NCBI RefSeq assembly: GCF_014472395.1
Contig: NZ_JACSZW010000002.1
Span: 558,001 to 622,000 of the forward strand
Reading direction: 5' to 3'
DNA: 64,000 bases
DNA from: Pedobacter sp. N36a
GTDB lineage: Bacteria > Bacteroidota > Bacteroidia > Sphingobacteriales > Sphingobacteriaceae
The notes below the pieces were generated by a model, which was given only the letters and a program-made list of their open reading frames with translations, made no database searches and was not told the DNA's origin. Of the stretch, positions 45,768-55,746 are shown one piece after another (position 1 is the stretch's first letter; each line of letters opens with the position of its first letter). A program made the translations under genes and the position numbers.

Positions 45768-46880
45768 ATGAAAATATTCCTCAGCGCTGCACTTCTATTT
45801 TTATCTGGTATTTCATTTGGGCAATCCAGCCAGTATGAAATGACCGCGGATTCGCTCAATAATATCGGGCAACGTGAAAAGATCATTCCTTATTTAGAGC
45901 AGGAGTTAAAAGTAAAACCCAAGGACGAAATTTTACTGAGGATGTTGGGCGCTTATCATATTGAAGATAAAAACCTCAATGTTGGGGAACAATATTATCG
46001 GGAGGCCTTACTAGTGAACCCAAAATGTGCGAAATGCTATATGCACATTGGGAGGACTTACGCGATGCGCGATGATTTCGAAAAAGCACTGGAATATTTT
46101 AACCTGGCCGTCCTCACTGACCCAAAAGACGGAGACCTGGTACTATGGAGGGCTAAATTAAAAGAGCATCAAGGTGATCAAGCGGGTGCATTAATAGACT
46201 ATAGTAACTCCATCACCCTATTACCAAACGATCTACTCACTTACTTACTACGTGGATCACTTAAATATAAAATGGAAAATATGGACGGAGCCTGTCAGGA
46301 TTACCAAACTGTTAAAAAATTAAATGCGCAGCAAAAAGTCGTAGACACTTTGCTGACCCGCCAAATTGAAAGCGCCATACAAGATATATGTAATCCCGCA
46401 AAACCAAGCTATTTTTACCAGAGAGGCATTGGATATTATAACTTAAAACAATACTCATCTGCATTAGAGATTTATGAGCAGGGCCTGAAAAAATTCCCTG
46501 CTCATGGCATGATTTTAAACTTCAGAGGGAATGCCTATTTAGCTTTAAAGCAATATGATAAAGCCCAGTCCTCCTATCAGCTTGCTTTAAAAAATAAGGA
46601 AAGCCTGATACAAGAAATCAAGGCTAATCCAAGGTTTTCTAAAGGCCTTCAGCAAGCAATTTCAGCAACCGAAACCATAAATACCTTTCTTGCAGAACTC
46701 CATTATCACCTAGCCGAATGTAAAATGTATACCGCCGCTCATGAAGCAGCACTCACCGAGATCAATACAGCAATCGCATTAGCACCCGATTCAGCCGATT
46801 TTCCTAAAGATAGTTATCTAAACCTGCGTGAACAGATCAAGAAAAAAATATCCTCCAAAAATATTCGTACACATTGGTAA
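45768..46880 (+). CDS. Secreted TPR-repeat protein
   Basis: A 370-residue protein: signal peptide (FLSAALLFLSGISFGQ), then about seven to eight tetratricopeptide repeats with the TPR spacing, for example KCYMHIGRTYAMRDDFEKALEYFNLAVLTDP (about 86-116), YLLRGSLKYKMENMDGACQDY and YQRGIGYYNLKQYSSALEIYEQGL. No enzymatic domain. Probably a periplasmic or outer-membrane-linked protein interaction scaffold. It precedes a sensor kinase by 95 bp on the same strand, but a shared transcript is not certain. Confidence 0.88.
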   Translation: MKIFLSAALLFLSGISFGQSSQYEMTADSLNNIGQREKIIPYLEQELKVKPKDEILLRMLGAYHIEDKNLNVGEQYYREALLVNPKCAKCYMHIGRTYAMRDDFEKALEYFNLAVLTDPKDGDLVLWRAKLKEHQGDQAGALIDYSNSITLLPNDLLTYLLRGSLKYKMENMDGACQDYQTVKKLNAQQKVVDTLLTRQIESAIQDICNPAKPSYFYQRGIGYYNLKQYSSALEIYEQGLKKFPAHGMILNFRGNAYLALKQYDKAQSSYQLALKNKESLIQEIKANPRFSKGLQQAISATETINTFLAELHYHLAECKMYTAAHEAALTEINTAIALAPDSADFPKDSYLNLREQIKKKISSKNIRTHW

Positions 46881-46987
46881 CCAATCAATAATTTTAATTA
46901 ATATTACAGTGTTAGAAGTCTAGCGAAAGATTTCAAGTAATAATTTATAACTTTAATCTTAATACCATTCTAATTTTGAAACAAAGT

Positions 46988-48964
46988 ATGAGATTAGACT
47001 CCTATCCGGGGATTGAAAAAGCAGGCTTCCTTCAGTTGCAGCTTCTATTCGATGAAGAAAATAAAAGTAGTTTTAATAACATTGTATCATTAGCAGCGCT
47101 ATTGTGTGAAATTCCAATTGCATTTATTGCCATTGAAAATGAAGACCATACCTTACTAAAAACCACGACCACATTCCTTGATACGGAGCAGTCCCGGACA
47201 CTCCCATTCAGCGCTCATTCCCCTTTATTAATCCCGGATATTAGACTGGACGATCGTTTTTCTAACCACCATTTATTAAAATCAGGTTTCTGTTTTTATG
47301 CATGTGTCCCGATTCTTGATGCTAAAAACTTTCTTTTGGCTCATCTGTGTGTGCTGGATAAAATTCCTCGCGAATTAGATAGCAAGCAGATCAGAGGACT
47401 CGAACTAATCGCAAATCAGGCTGCCGAAATCATCAGACTGAAACTGGATCAGCAGCACCTTCAAAAACGGGCGGATGATCGCATTACTGCAACTCAGGAA
47501 ATCGACACTATTTTTCATAACGCAATAGATGCGGTAATTGTTGTGGATGATTATGGCACGATATCACAATGGAATCCAAAGGCTGAAATGATCTTTGGAT
47601 GGCTAAAATCCGAGGTGATCGGACTTCCTTTCCAGGACGTAGTCCTCCCTATCTCCTATCACGAGCAGTATAGGCAGCTCATGATACAGTTAAAATATGA
47701 CGAAGCTCAAAACTATCCCAATTCTACGGTAGAGATTTCGGCCATTGGAAAGGATGCTCATACTTTTGATATTGCGCTGAGTATTTCTCCGGCAACCATT
47801 CAGGGCAAGCATTTTTACATCTGTTTTGTTAGCGACATTACCAGCCGCAATCAGATTGCTCAGGAGCTTGATAAACAACAAAAATTTTATGAGAATATAT
47901 TAAATAAGCTACCTACCGATATTGCCGTTTTCAATCCAGAACATAAATACCTGTTTGTAAACCCTGGGGCGATCAGTATTAAGGAATACCGCGATTTTAT
48001 CGTGGGCAAAGACGACTATCAATATGCAGCCTATCGCAACAGAGATACAAAGACCGCTGATTTAAGAAGGGCGCAATTTCTGGAAGTAAAAAACAAGGGC
48101 AAGGAAATCCGTTGGGAAGACAGCCTGAAAGACCCTGAGGGCAACACCATCACCCATTTACGCCGGATGTATCCTGTTTATGATGAAAGTGGCGCACTTT
48201 CTATGGTGATTGGCTTCGGTATTGACATTACAGACCGCAAAGTAATGGAAGAAAAACAAGCGGCATTGGTACAGCAATTGTCCTCTCAAAATACGCAGCT
48301 GATCGACTTCTGTAATATCGTTTCTCATAACCTCCGGGCGCCATTGGTAAATATGTCTATGCTGGTTGAATTTATTGAGGACACCGACAACCCTGAAGAA
48401 CAGAAAACACTGATTTCCAAGCTAAAACCTGTTATTGAGAACCTGCACACCACATTTAATGAATTGGTTGAATCCATACAAATTAAACAGGACCTGGAAA
48501 TTAAATCGGAAGATATCCTGTTAACCGACTGTATCCGTCGGACTTTCGAAGGCTTACAATCCGAGATTAATAAATCCGAAGCGATTATAGAAACTGATTT
48601 TGAAGACGCTCCTTCGGTTTATTTTCCAGCAAAGTACCTGTATAGTATATTTCACAACCTTTTTAGTAACTGCCTGAAATACCAGAGTCCAAAAAGAAAA
48701 CTGGTGATCCAGCTTAAAAGTAAAAAAATAGATGGAAAAGTATTACTGTCTTTTACTGACAATGGGTTGGGGATCGACCTGGAGAAACATAAAGACAATT
48801 GCTTCAAAATTGGAAAAGTATTTCACCACCACCCTAATTCCAAAGGTTTTGGGCTGTACATGACGAAGACTCAGGTAGAAGCTATGAAAGGAAAAATATG
48901 GGTAGAAAGCCAAATTGATGTAGGCTCCACCTTTTTTATTGAATTTATAAATCAAAGAGCATGA
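46988..48964 (+). CDS. GAF-PAS-PAS sensor histidine kinase
   Basis: From ATG 46988 (the frame is open to a TTG at 46976), 658 residues with no membrane segment. N-terminal GAF domain (about 20-150), PAS (about 165-280; IFHNAIDAVIVVDDYGTISQWNPKAEMIFGW), a second PAS (about 290-415) with PAC tail, then a HisKA-like helix with the phospho-His in CNIVSHNLRAPL (about 446) and HATPase_c (N box YSIFHNLFSNCLKYQ, G boxes FTDNGLGIDL and GFGLYMTK). A soluble redox/ligand sensing kinase. Its stop overlaps the response regulator start by 4 bp. Confidence 0.92.
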   Translation: MRLDSYPGIEKAGFLQLQLLFDEENKSSFNNIVSLAALLCEIPIAFIAIENEDHTLLKTTTTFLDTEQSRTLPFSAHSPLLIPDIRLDDRFSNHHLLKSGFCFYACVPILDAKNFLLAHLCVLDKIPRELDSKQIRGLELIANQAAEIIRLKLDQQHLQKRADDRITATQEIDTIFHNAIDAVIVVDDYGTISQWNPKAEMIFGWLKSEVIGLPFQDVVLPISYHEQYRQLMIQLKYDEAQNYPNSTVEISAIGKDAHTFDIALSISPATIQGKHFYICFVSDITSRNQIAQELDKQQKFYENILNKLPTDIAVFNPEHKYLFVNPGAISIKEYRDFIVGKDDYQYAAYRNRDTKTADLRRAQFLEVKNKGKEIRWEDSLKDPEGNTITHLRRMYPVYDESGALSMVIGFGIDITDRKVMEEKQAALVQQLSSQNTQLIDFCNIVSHNLRAPLVNMSMLVEFIEDTDNPEEQKTLISKLKPVIENLHTTFNELVESIQIKQDLEIKSEDILLTDCIRRTFEGLQSEINKSEAIIETDFEDAPSVYFPAKYLYSIFHNLFSNCLKYQSPKRKLVIQLKSKKIDGKVLLSFTDNGLGIDLEKHKDNCFKIGKVFHHHPNSKGFGLYMTKTQVEAMKGKIWVESQIDVGSTFFIEFINQRA

Positions 48965-49362
48965 ATTCGTTAAAGAAAATAGCACTCATAGATGACGATA
49001 GTACCTTTGTTTTTTTGACAAAACGAATGATTAAGGCTGCAAATGTCTCCACACAGCTTGATGAATTTAAGGATGGCCTTCAAGCCATAACTTTCATAAA
49101 GGACAATCAGAACAATAGTGAATTATTGCCTGATGTGATATTTTTGGATCTCAGTATGCCCATTATGGATGGCTGGGAGTTTTTAGAGGAATTTACAGTG
49201 CTTCAGCCAGCAATAAAAAAGCGCATCATGTTGTACATTGTATCTTCTTCCATTTCCCCCCATGACATTGAAAGGTCTAGAAACTTCAGTGTGGTATCCG
49301 ATTTCATCATTAAACCATTAAACAAAGAAAGATTCATCCAGATTATGGGTGATTTATCATAG
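48961..49362 (+). CDS. Single-domain response regulator
   Basis: A 133-residue receiver: acidic pair in ALIDDDSTFVF, phospho-acceptor D63 in VIFLDLSMPIMDGWEFLEEF, then the Thr/Ser position in YIVSSSISPHD and Lys in IIKPLNKE. No output domain, as in Rcp1/CheY-like partners of GAF-PAS kinases. It overlaps the kinase gene by ATGA, which makes the pair a cognate two-component system with unknown output. Confidence 0.95.
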   Translation: MNSLKKIALIDDDSTFVFLTKRMIKAANVSTQLDEFKDGLQAITFIKDNQNNSELLPDVIFLDLSMPIMDGWEFLEEFTVLQPAIKKRIMLYIVSSSISPHDIERSRNFSVVSDFIIKPLNKERFIQIMGDLS

Positions 49363-49414
49363 TATACTTATTTATTGCAATAAACAATTTAACGCGATTT
49401 TATAATCCAAAAAC

Positions 49415-50584
49415 ATGTTTTCCTCTCCAACAGTTGACCTTGACATTCTAAAAAAAAGGGCTTTTAATTTAAGGTGGGCAACCGTACCAGACGGTGTGAT
49501 TCCCTTAACAGCAGCAGATCCAGATTTCCCATGTGCCCCGGAAATCGCCGATGCAATTATCAGATTTACTAAAGACAGATATCTATCTTATGGCCCGCCG
49601 GAAGGTTTGCCAGAGTTCAAAGAAAGTATGGCAGGTTTCTTTCAGGAAAAACGAAATATTCCCGCAGATCCAGCGCTGCTTTTCCCGGTTGACAGTGCCG
49701 CTTTTGGTATTTGGCTGACTTGCAAAGCCTTTTTAACGGCTGCCGATGAGGCCATTATTTTTGATCCGGTAGACTTTCTCTTTAGGTATTCTATTGAAGC
49801 CGTTGGTGCTACCGCGATTCCTTTTTCTATCCCTCCGGGAGCGCAGCCCGTAGATTTTGACCGCCTGGAAACATTGATCAGCAAGCAGACAAAGATGATT
49901 TGCATCTGCAATCCATTAAATCCAACAGGGAAAGTTTTTACTAAAGATGAACTGATTCGTTTTGGAGAAATCGCTTGTAAATATGACCTGATCATCCTAT
50001 CTGACGAGATCTGGAGTGACATTATTTATGCGCCTCATGTTTTTACCAGCATGGCCGCTCTTGACGAAGAAATCCGCAACAGGACCATCACCATTACCGG
50101 ATTCAGCAAATCTTATGGTTTAGCAGGATTGAGAATTGGGACAGTGATGGCTTCGAATCCAAGTCATTATAGTCAGCTATTTGAAGCTTCGCTGCATGGT
50201 TCTACCATCAATGGCGCCAACGTATTGTCGCAGATTGCCGCTACAGCTGCATTGGATGAATGCGGGTATTACCTGGAGGCTTTCAAAAGACACTTACATC
50301 GGATGCGGGAATTAGTGCTGAGCGAGCTGAATCAAATCGATGGCTTCCATTGCATTAAACCTGAAGGCTGTTACGTGGCCTTTGCAGACATTACAAGGAC
50401 TGACAAAACCAGTTTAGAGATTCGTGATCTGCTTTTTAATGAGGCAAAAGTTTCGGTGGTACCCGGATTAAAACAATGGTTTGGCGAAGGTGCTGAAGGC
50501 TATATCCGCCTTAGTTTTGCCACTTCAGAAGAAATACTTACAGATGCGCTCTCCCGTATCAAGAACACCATAAAACTACGATGA
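49415..50584 (+). CDS. Class I/II aminotransferase (MalY/PatB-like region)
   Basis: A 389-residue PLP enzyme. IPLTAADPDFPCAPEI is the MalY/PatB-like opening and SYGPPEGLPEFKESMAGFF the cofactor-site block, then ICNPLNPTGKVF and ILSDEIWSDIIY, with PLP-binding Lys in ITGFSKSYGLAGLRIG (about 231). These enzymes do transamination or C-S lysis of amino acids. Its stop overlaps the start of the flavin monooxygenase/DsbA fusion (ATGA), so the pair works together in a dedicated biosynthetic or catabolic step. Confidence 0.88.
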   Translation: MFSSPTVDLDILKKRAFNLRWATVPDGVIPLTAADPDFPCAPEIADAIIRFTKDRYLSYGPPEGLPEFKESMAGFFQEKRNIPADPALLFPVDSAAFGIWLTCKAFLTAADEAIIFDPVDFLFRYSIEAVGATAIPFSIPPGAQPVDFDRLETLISKQTKMICICNPLNPTGKVFTKDELIRFGEIACKYDLIILSDEIWSDIIYAPHVFTSMAALDEEIRNRTITITGFSKSYGLAGLRIGTVMASNPSHYSQLFEASLHGSTINGANVLSQIAATAALDECGYYLEAFKRHLHRMRELVLSELNQIDGFHCIKPEGCYVAFADITRTDKTSLEIRDLLFNEAKVSVVPGLKQWFGEGAEGYIRLSFATSEEILTDALSRIKNTIKLR

Positions 50585-52518
50585 AAGTTGTCATAATTGG
50601 AGGAGGCATTGCCGGACTCACCCTTGGTATATTTCTACGAAAAAAGAATATAGAAGTTGTCATCAACGAAAGACTGGTCAACATGCCAGAACGCGGACAT
50701 GCTTTTTTAATGCATAGCGATGGCCTCAGTAAATTAAAAGAACTCAGTCCAGACGACCAAACGGCGGTTCCTGGGAAAATAGTTCGTGACTTTATCTTAA
50801 AAAGGCCATCAGGAAAAGAAATCAAACATTTACACCTCGATTCCTGGAAATGTATCAAACGAGGAGATCTGATTCGTTTTCTGAAAAACTCCTATCCCTG
50901 CAATCTGGTGAAAGAGGGAAGAGAATTCTCGCATTTCATCTATGAAAATGACAAGGTTGTTGCCGCTGCTTTCCGAAATGGAGAACTGGAATATGGGGAT
51001 GTTTTTGTAGGCGCTGATGGTGGAAACTCAAAAGTAAGACAGCAGATCATGGGCGACGTTTCCTTTAGTCCGGTAGCTGTTAAAGAGGTGGTAGGCGTTT
51101 CTTATAATGAAAAGCTGGGAAAAACTCATGGAGAGAACTTTACCAAGTTTCAGGACAATACTAAAGGTCTAGCTTTTGGCATGATTCCTACAGATCAAAA
51201 CGAATTTGTTTGGTTTATACAGTATGATGCCAATGCAAATGAGCTAAAGGAGCAAAGTCCGGAGGGCATCAAAGCATTTTGCAGGGAGCTGTTAAAGGAT
51301 TTCCCTACAGAAGTGAACGAATTATTGTCTACCAATGATTTTACCAGCAGCTACATCTGGAATACACGCGATTTTGATCTCTTACCTAAATTTCATCACG
51401 AAAATGTGGTTTTAATCGGCGATGCCGCGCACCTTTCCCTGCCATTTACCAGCGCAGGCACCACCAATGCCATTGTGGATGCGAGGACGCTAGCCGATGA
51501 ACTGATGCTTCATAAAAACCTGGAACAGGCTTTTGAGCAGTATTACGCCACCAGAGCACCGCAAATAGAAAACCACATTCTGCTGGGCAGAGAGCTCAAA
51601 CATATTTTTCTAAACCCTACAGCGCAGAATGATGATGATATTCCCCTGCCATTAATTGTAAGTAAAGAAGCACAGGACCAGGTGGCTGCGAGTATGCAAA
51701 TTGATGTACTTTATTTTACAGACCCGATTTGCTCTACCTGCTGGACCATACAGCCTTTACTTAGAAAACTTAAATTGGAATACGGCAGTTACCTAAACAT
51801 CAAATATTGCATGGGTGGAATGCTGCCTTCCTGGGGAGAATATCCTAAAGGAAAAGTGAACAGCCCTGTTGAAGTAGCCAAACATTGGGATGAGGTTTGT
51901 GCCATCCATGAGATGCCTATAGACGGTGATTTATGGATTGAAGATCCAATGAATTCTTCTTACCCACCTTCTATTGCGTTTAAAGCTGCACAAATGCAGG
52001 ACAATGACCTGGCCCCGCTTTTCTTAAGGCGAATCAATGAGATGGTTTTCGTAGAGAAAAAGAACATCATTAAATGGGAGTTTCTGGAGATGGCTGCTCT
52101 AGAAGTAGGATTGGATTCTGCGAGATTATTAAGAGATTTCGAAGGCCCTGCGAAAGTACTGTTTACAGAGGACCTGAACACTGGAAAGTCTCATGGGGTA
52201 ACGAGTTTCCCTACCCTTATCTTCTCAGATCAGCACAATGAACATGTGACCATCAAAGGCCATCAGACCTATGACCATTTCGTGGACATCATTTTACAGC
52301 GTATTCCTCATGCCAAAAAAGCCGATATAGATACCGATCCGAAAATCTTGTTCAGCCATTTCCCTACCATGGCGGATAAAGAATTTGCTTATTTGAGCAA
52401 TATCTCCATGGAGGCAGCGGCAACTCAATTGGAAGAGCTATATGACCAGGGCTTCCTCAAAAAGATGGAAAGTAAAAACGGAACGCTTTGGAAAAGTAAT
52501 TACTACGAACTGATCTAA
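50581..52518 (+). CDS. FAD-dependent monooxygenase fused to a DsbA-family domain
   Basis: A 645-residue two-part protein. Residues 1 to about 350 are a class A flavoprotein monooxygenase: GGGIAGLTLGIF (Rossmann GxGxxG), FVGADGGNSKVRQ and the VLIGDAAHLSLPF motif (about 279). Residues about 375-590 are DsbA/FrnE-like: LYFTDPICSTCW with C384-S-T-C387, a helical insertion (WEFLEMAALEVGLDSARLL) and cis-Pro in VTSFPTLIF. The last about 50 residues (FAYLSNISMEAAATQLEELYDQGFL) form a small winged helix. The fusion suggests oxygenation coupled to disulphide or thiol chemistry, possibly thiol-bearing substrates made with the upstream aminotransferase (inference). Confidence 0.88.
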   Translation: MKVVIIGGGIAGLTLGIFLRKKNIEVVINERLVNMPERGHAFLMHSDGLSKLKELSPDDQTAVPGKIVRDFILKRPSGKEIKHLHLDSWKCIKRGDLIRFLKNSYPCNLVKEGREFSHFIYENDKVVAAAFRNGELEYGDVFVGADGGNSKVRQQIMGDVSFSPVAVKEVVGVSYNEKLGKTHGENFTKFQDNTKGLAFGMIPTDQNEFVWFIQYDANANELKEQSPEGIKAFCRELLKDFPTEVNELLSTNDFTSSYIWNTRDFDLLPKFHHENVVLIGDAAHLSLPFTSAGTTNAIVDARTLADELMLHKNLEQAFEQYYATRAPQIENHILLGRELKHIFLNPTAQNDDDIPLPLIVSKEAQDQVAASMQIDVLYFTDPICSTCWTIQPLLRKLKLEYGSYLNIKYCMGGMLPSWGEYPKGKVNSPVEVAKHWDEVCAIHEMPIDGDLWIEDPMNSSYPPSIAFKAAQMQDNDLAPLFLRRINEMVFVEKKNIIKWEFLEMAALEVGLDSARLLRDFEGPAKVLFTEDLNTGKSHGVTSFPTLIFSDQHNEHVTIKGHQTYDHFVDIILQRIPHAKKADIDTDPKILFSHFPTMADKEFAYLSNISMEAAATQLEELYDQGFLKKMESKNGTLWKSNYYELI

Positions 52519-52580
52519 AAAGCAAGGTCAATTCACAAGAATCAAAGTTTGCGCTGCAGCTTTTGGTTCTCGTAGCATTG

Positions 52581-52616
52581 AGCGGCTGTCTTTTTTGAAG
52601 ACAGCCGCTTTTTTTA
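52581..52616 (+). terminator. Terminator after the monooxygenase/DsbA gene
   Basis: AGCGGCTGTCTT and AAGACAGCCGCTT pair in a 12-bp stem with a short loop, then TTTTTT. It isolates the operon from the barrel gene that starts 20 bp later. Confidence 0.88.
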
Positions 52617-52636
52617 AAGAATAATAGCCATCTTAG

Positions 52637-55075
52637 GTGATGAAAAAAATTGCGCTCTACCTTCTGCTGATCAACCTATTGACGACAACCGACAGCTTTT
52701 CACAATCCTTGCAGCCAACTCAAAAACAGCAGCTTTCTGGTAACGTAACGGATGAAAAACAGCTTCCATTAAGTCTGGTGGTGGTGAGTCTGAAGCAAGG
52801 CGCCAAACTCATCGGCAATGCCATTACCGACCAAAAAGGAAATTACCAGTTCAAAAATGTAAATAAAGGGGATTATCAGCTTCTGTTTAAATATGTAGCT
52901 TACAAAGACACCACATTAATGGCCAGCATAAATGGCGATACCTATGCAAATTTGCAGTATCAGCATTCCCATGCTTTAAATGAGGTGGCCATCAGTGCTA
53001 AAAAACCCATCTTTCAGCGCCAGATAGACCGCCTTAGATTCAATGTAGGCGAAACTGACCTGGTTTTTGGCAGCAACATTTGGGAGGTAGTCGAGAAAAC
53101 CCCATTGGTTAGCGTTTCCGCAGATGGAGGCATTCAGATCAGCGGGACTACCGGTGCCGTTGTTTACCTGAACAATAAAAGAAAAGTACTCAGTGGAAAC
53201 GCTTTGAAAAACTACCTCAGCAGCATTCCTGCTGAAAATCTGGAAGCCATTGAAGTGATGACTACCCCTTCCAGCAAGTATGATGCAGCAGGTGGCGCAG
53301 GAATCCTCAACATCATCACCAAGAAGAACAAAGAAGAAGGATTTATAGGAAATGCAGGATTAAGCGGCAGACAAACCGCCCTGAACTCCCAGGCGGGCAG
53401 CATTTATGGAAACAATCGTTCCGGTAAATGGAATACTTACGCTAATCTTAACATGAGCAACAGAAATCGGAAGCCAGCTTTCAAAAAGGACATCTACTTT
53501 CCCGCCGGCAGCCCTGATGATTTGCTACATAGAAGCGTCCAATCGGCCAATGACTTTCAGATCTTATCGCCAGGAGGTAATGTGGGTATAGACCGTCAAA
53601 TTAACGCCAACCACATCGTAGGTCTATTGTTCGACTATTCAGTGGAAAAACATAGGGAAAACCGCAACGCCTTTACCAGAGATCAGTATACTGCCATCAA
53701 CGATTCTTTACATTTAACCAAAAATAGGGATGATTTAAGTTCAAATACTTATTCCTTAAACTTGAATTATCAGGGGAAATTAGACGGAAAAGGTAAAACG
53801 CTAAGCATAGATGCGGATGCCTTGGAATACAATTCAAAAAACAAGTCCATCAGCAAAACCGAGGCCCTAGACCTCGGCAATCAGCAGAGCCTGTTTGTAA
53901 AAGACTGGTTTAGAAGCGCTGCGCCTCAAAAGATCAGTAATCAATCTATCAAAGCTGATTTTGAATGGCCGGTAGATAAAAACCTGTCTATTGATTTCGG
54001 GGTTAAAACTGCGCTGTCCAAGATCGACAACAACCTGGTTTTTGAAGATAGAGGAACCGACGACAGCTGGATAAGGGATGAAAAAAGAAGCAATTTCTTC
54101 CAATATAACGAGCACATCAATTCCCTTTATGGCATTGTAAATGGCAAAGTTAAGGCCAGCTGGTCTTATCAATTGGGTTTACGTGTTGAAAACACCATCG
54201 CCAAAGGATGGCTGGAAGGCGCGAAAGTTGTGGATAGAAATTATACCAACCTATTCCCTACTGCCTTTTTAAAATATACCAGCAGCAAGGAGAAATCTTA
54301 TGTATTGGCCGTTTCCAGCAGGATCAACAGACCCGGATTCTGGGATGTAAACCCATTCAGAACTTACAGCACAGATCAGACGTATTTTGAAGGAAACCCA
54401 TTCTTAATGCCTTCTAAATACTATAGAGAGGAATTGAACCATACGGTAATTGGTAAATCGGGAACCTTTACTTTTCAACTGGCCGCTAGTCAGTCGCTGG
54501 AGGAGATCTATGCCCTTCCGAGTAACCCCAGCGCAAACATCATCGCCAATAAGAAAGTCAATTATGGCAACAAATACAGCTTCAGCAGCACCCTGACCTA
54601 TTATCAGCAGCTATTACCCTGGTGGAGATTTTCAGGGACAGGGCTAACCGGCTATGTGATCTCCAAAGGCAATTATGCCGATAACATATTGATCGATAAC
54701 AAAACATTCCTGCTCAGCCTTTCCACGAATCAAACTTTTAACATTTCAAAGAAAAAAGGCCTTTCTTGTACGGTAATCGCGAATAACACCTTCCCTGTCA
54801 CCATTGTAAACACAGAAATAGGCAATAGATTGGAAACCGAGCTGAGGTTAAGGAAATCCATGGGCGCCTGGAATGTCACCTTATCCGGTCAAGACTTTTT
54901 TAAGAGCAACAAAGACCGTTATAAGGTACAGGTCAATGACCTGAGGATCGTTGATGAGAACTATTATGACACGCAAAGTGTAGCCGTATCTCTAAGTTAC
55001 AACTTCGGCAAAATGACCGTAAAAGATAAGCGAGACCGGGATACCGGATCGGATGATGTGAAAAGAAGAATCTAA
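52637..55075 (+). CDS. Outer membrane beta-barrel protein (CarboxypepD-reg + plug + barrel)
   Basis: An 812-residue protein: signal peptide (KKIALYLLLINLLTTTDSFS), carboxypeptidase-like domain (LSGNVTDEKQLPLSLVVVSLKQ, about 33-110), plug (GAVVYLNNKRKVLSGNALKNYL, IEVMTTPSSKYDAAGGAGILNIIT, about 170-235), then a barrel ending SVAVSLSYNFGKM. Same family as the 35794 protein. It is followed by a small membrane protein and an RND operon, and it may be a siderophore or peptide receptor; the substrate is unknown. Confidence 0.87.
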   Translation: MMKKIALYLLLINLLTTTDSFSQSLQPTQKQQLSGNVTDEKQLPLSLVVVSLKQGAKLIGNAITDQKGNYQFKNVNKGDYQLLFKYVAYKDTTLMASINGDTYANLQYQHSHALNEVAISAKKPIFQRQIDRLRFNVGETDLVFGSNIWEVVEKTPLVSVSADGGIQISGTTGAVVYLNNKRKVLSGNALKNYLSSIPAENLEAIEVMTTPSSKYDAAGGAGILNIITKKNKEEGFIGNAGLSGRQTALNSQAGSIYGNNRSGKWNTYANLNMSNRNRKPAFKKDIYFPAGSPDDLLHRSVQSANDFQILSPGGNVGIDRQINANHIVGLLFDYSVEKHRENRNAFTRDQYTAINDSLHLTKNRDDLSSNTYSLNLNYQGKLDGKGKTLSIDADALEYNSKNKSISKTEALDLGNQQSLFVKDWFRSAAPQKISNQSIKADFEWPVDKNLSIDFGVKTALSKIDNNLVFEDRGTDDSWIRDEKRSNFFQYNEHINSLYGIVNGKVKASWSYQLGLRVENTIAKGWLEGAKVVDRNYTNLFPTAFLKYTSSKEKSYVLAVSSRINRPGFWDVNPFRTYSTDQTYFEGNPFLMPSKYYREELNHTVIGKSGTFTFQLAASQSLEEIYALPSNPSANIIANKKVNYGNKYSFSSTLTYYQQLLPWWRFSGTGLTGYVISKGNYADNILIDNKTFLLSLSTNQTFNISKKKGLSCTVIANNTFPVTIVNTEIGNRLETELRLRKSMGAWNVTLSGQDFFKSNKDRYKVQVNDLRIVDENYYDTQSVAVSLSYNFGKMTVKDKRDRDTGSDDVKRRI

Positions 55076-55152
55076 ATGAAGATTATCATAAAATTGTAAA
55101 GACGGAATTCTGTAAGGAAATCAGGGTGCTAAAATTCTATATTTGGCTCCGT

Positions 55153-55515
55153 ATGTTCATCAAGCTTTTTCATTTCTTATCGCTGTTCGCCTATCTGAAC
55201 ATTATTGCCTATGAAGCAGGAGATGCTTCGGTGAAGCAATATTCGTTTGCCGGCGACTCTTTACTTGAAATTGTACTGGATGACCTTTTAGACATTCCAA
55301 TGCACAATTATGAAGATGGCATTGAAATTCCAAATGAAAACTACCGTCTTTTCCAAACAGGGATTTACATCCTTCCGGCCATCCTGATCCTTTTTTCCTT
55401 CTTTCTTTTTAAGCAGATTGGAAAAATCATCACCGTTAGCCACCCTTTCTACAAAACGAAAAGCACTTGTTTACCAAGTTATTATACACACCTATTTAGG
55501 TTAAAGCCATTCTAG
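55153..55515 (+). CDS. Small membrane protein of unknown function
   Basis: From ATG 55153, 120 residues (the frame also has a GTG at 55126). A first hydrophobic segment (LFHFLSLFAYLNIIAYEAGD) and a second (GIYILPAILILFSFFLFKQIG) flank a periplasmic acidic middle (IVLDDLLDIPMHNYEDG). No family recognised. It follows the barrel gene by 77 bp and could be co-expressed. Confidence 0.6.
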   Translation: MFIKLFHFLSLFAYLNIIAYEAGDASVKQYSFAGDSLLEIVLDDLLDIPMHNYEDGIEIPNENYRLFQTGIYILPAILILFSFFLFKQIGKIITVSHPFYKTKSTCLPSYYTHLFRLKPF

Positions 55516-55746
55516 GCCAGCTTTCCCATTTTAGTATTTCTAATTGAAAACCAGACTACTGGTACCCTCGCCCGACCTAAAGTCTGGGCCTTGTCCTGCT
55601 TTTGTCTGCGTTCCATCTATTAAAAATACGAATGCCTTCCCGGCTATGGTTTTAAACGTCCAACAACTTTAAAACCTATTATTTACCTGCATTTTTTTTA
55701 AACCATCCATATCACGGGCCGCATTAACGCGTCCCTAAAAATCATT
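55516..55746. other. Intergenic region before the RND operon
   Basis: 231 bp with no complete gene. On the minus strand a 41-codon start-less open stretch ends at 55540 (text such as KAFVFLIDGTQTKAGQGP) and could be a relic of a lost gene or chance. TTTAAA-rich DNA before 55747 may hold the operon promoter, but no clear TAnnTTTG box is visible. Confidence 0.4.
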
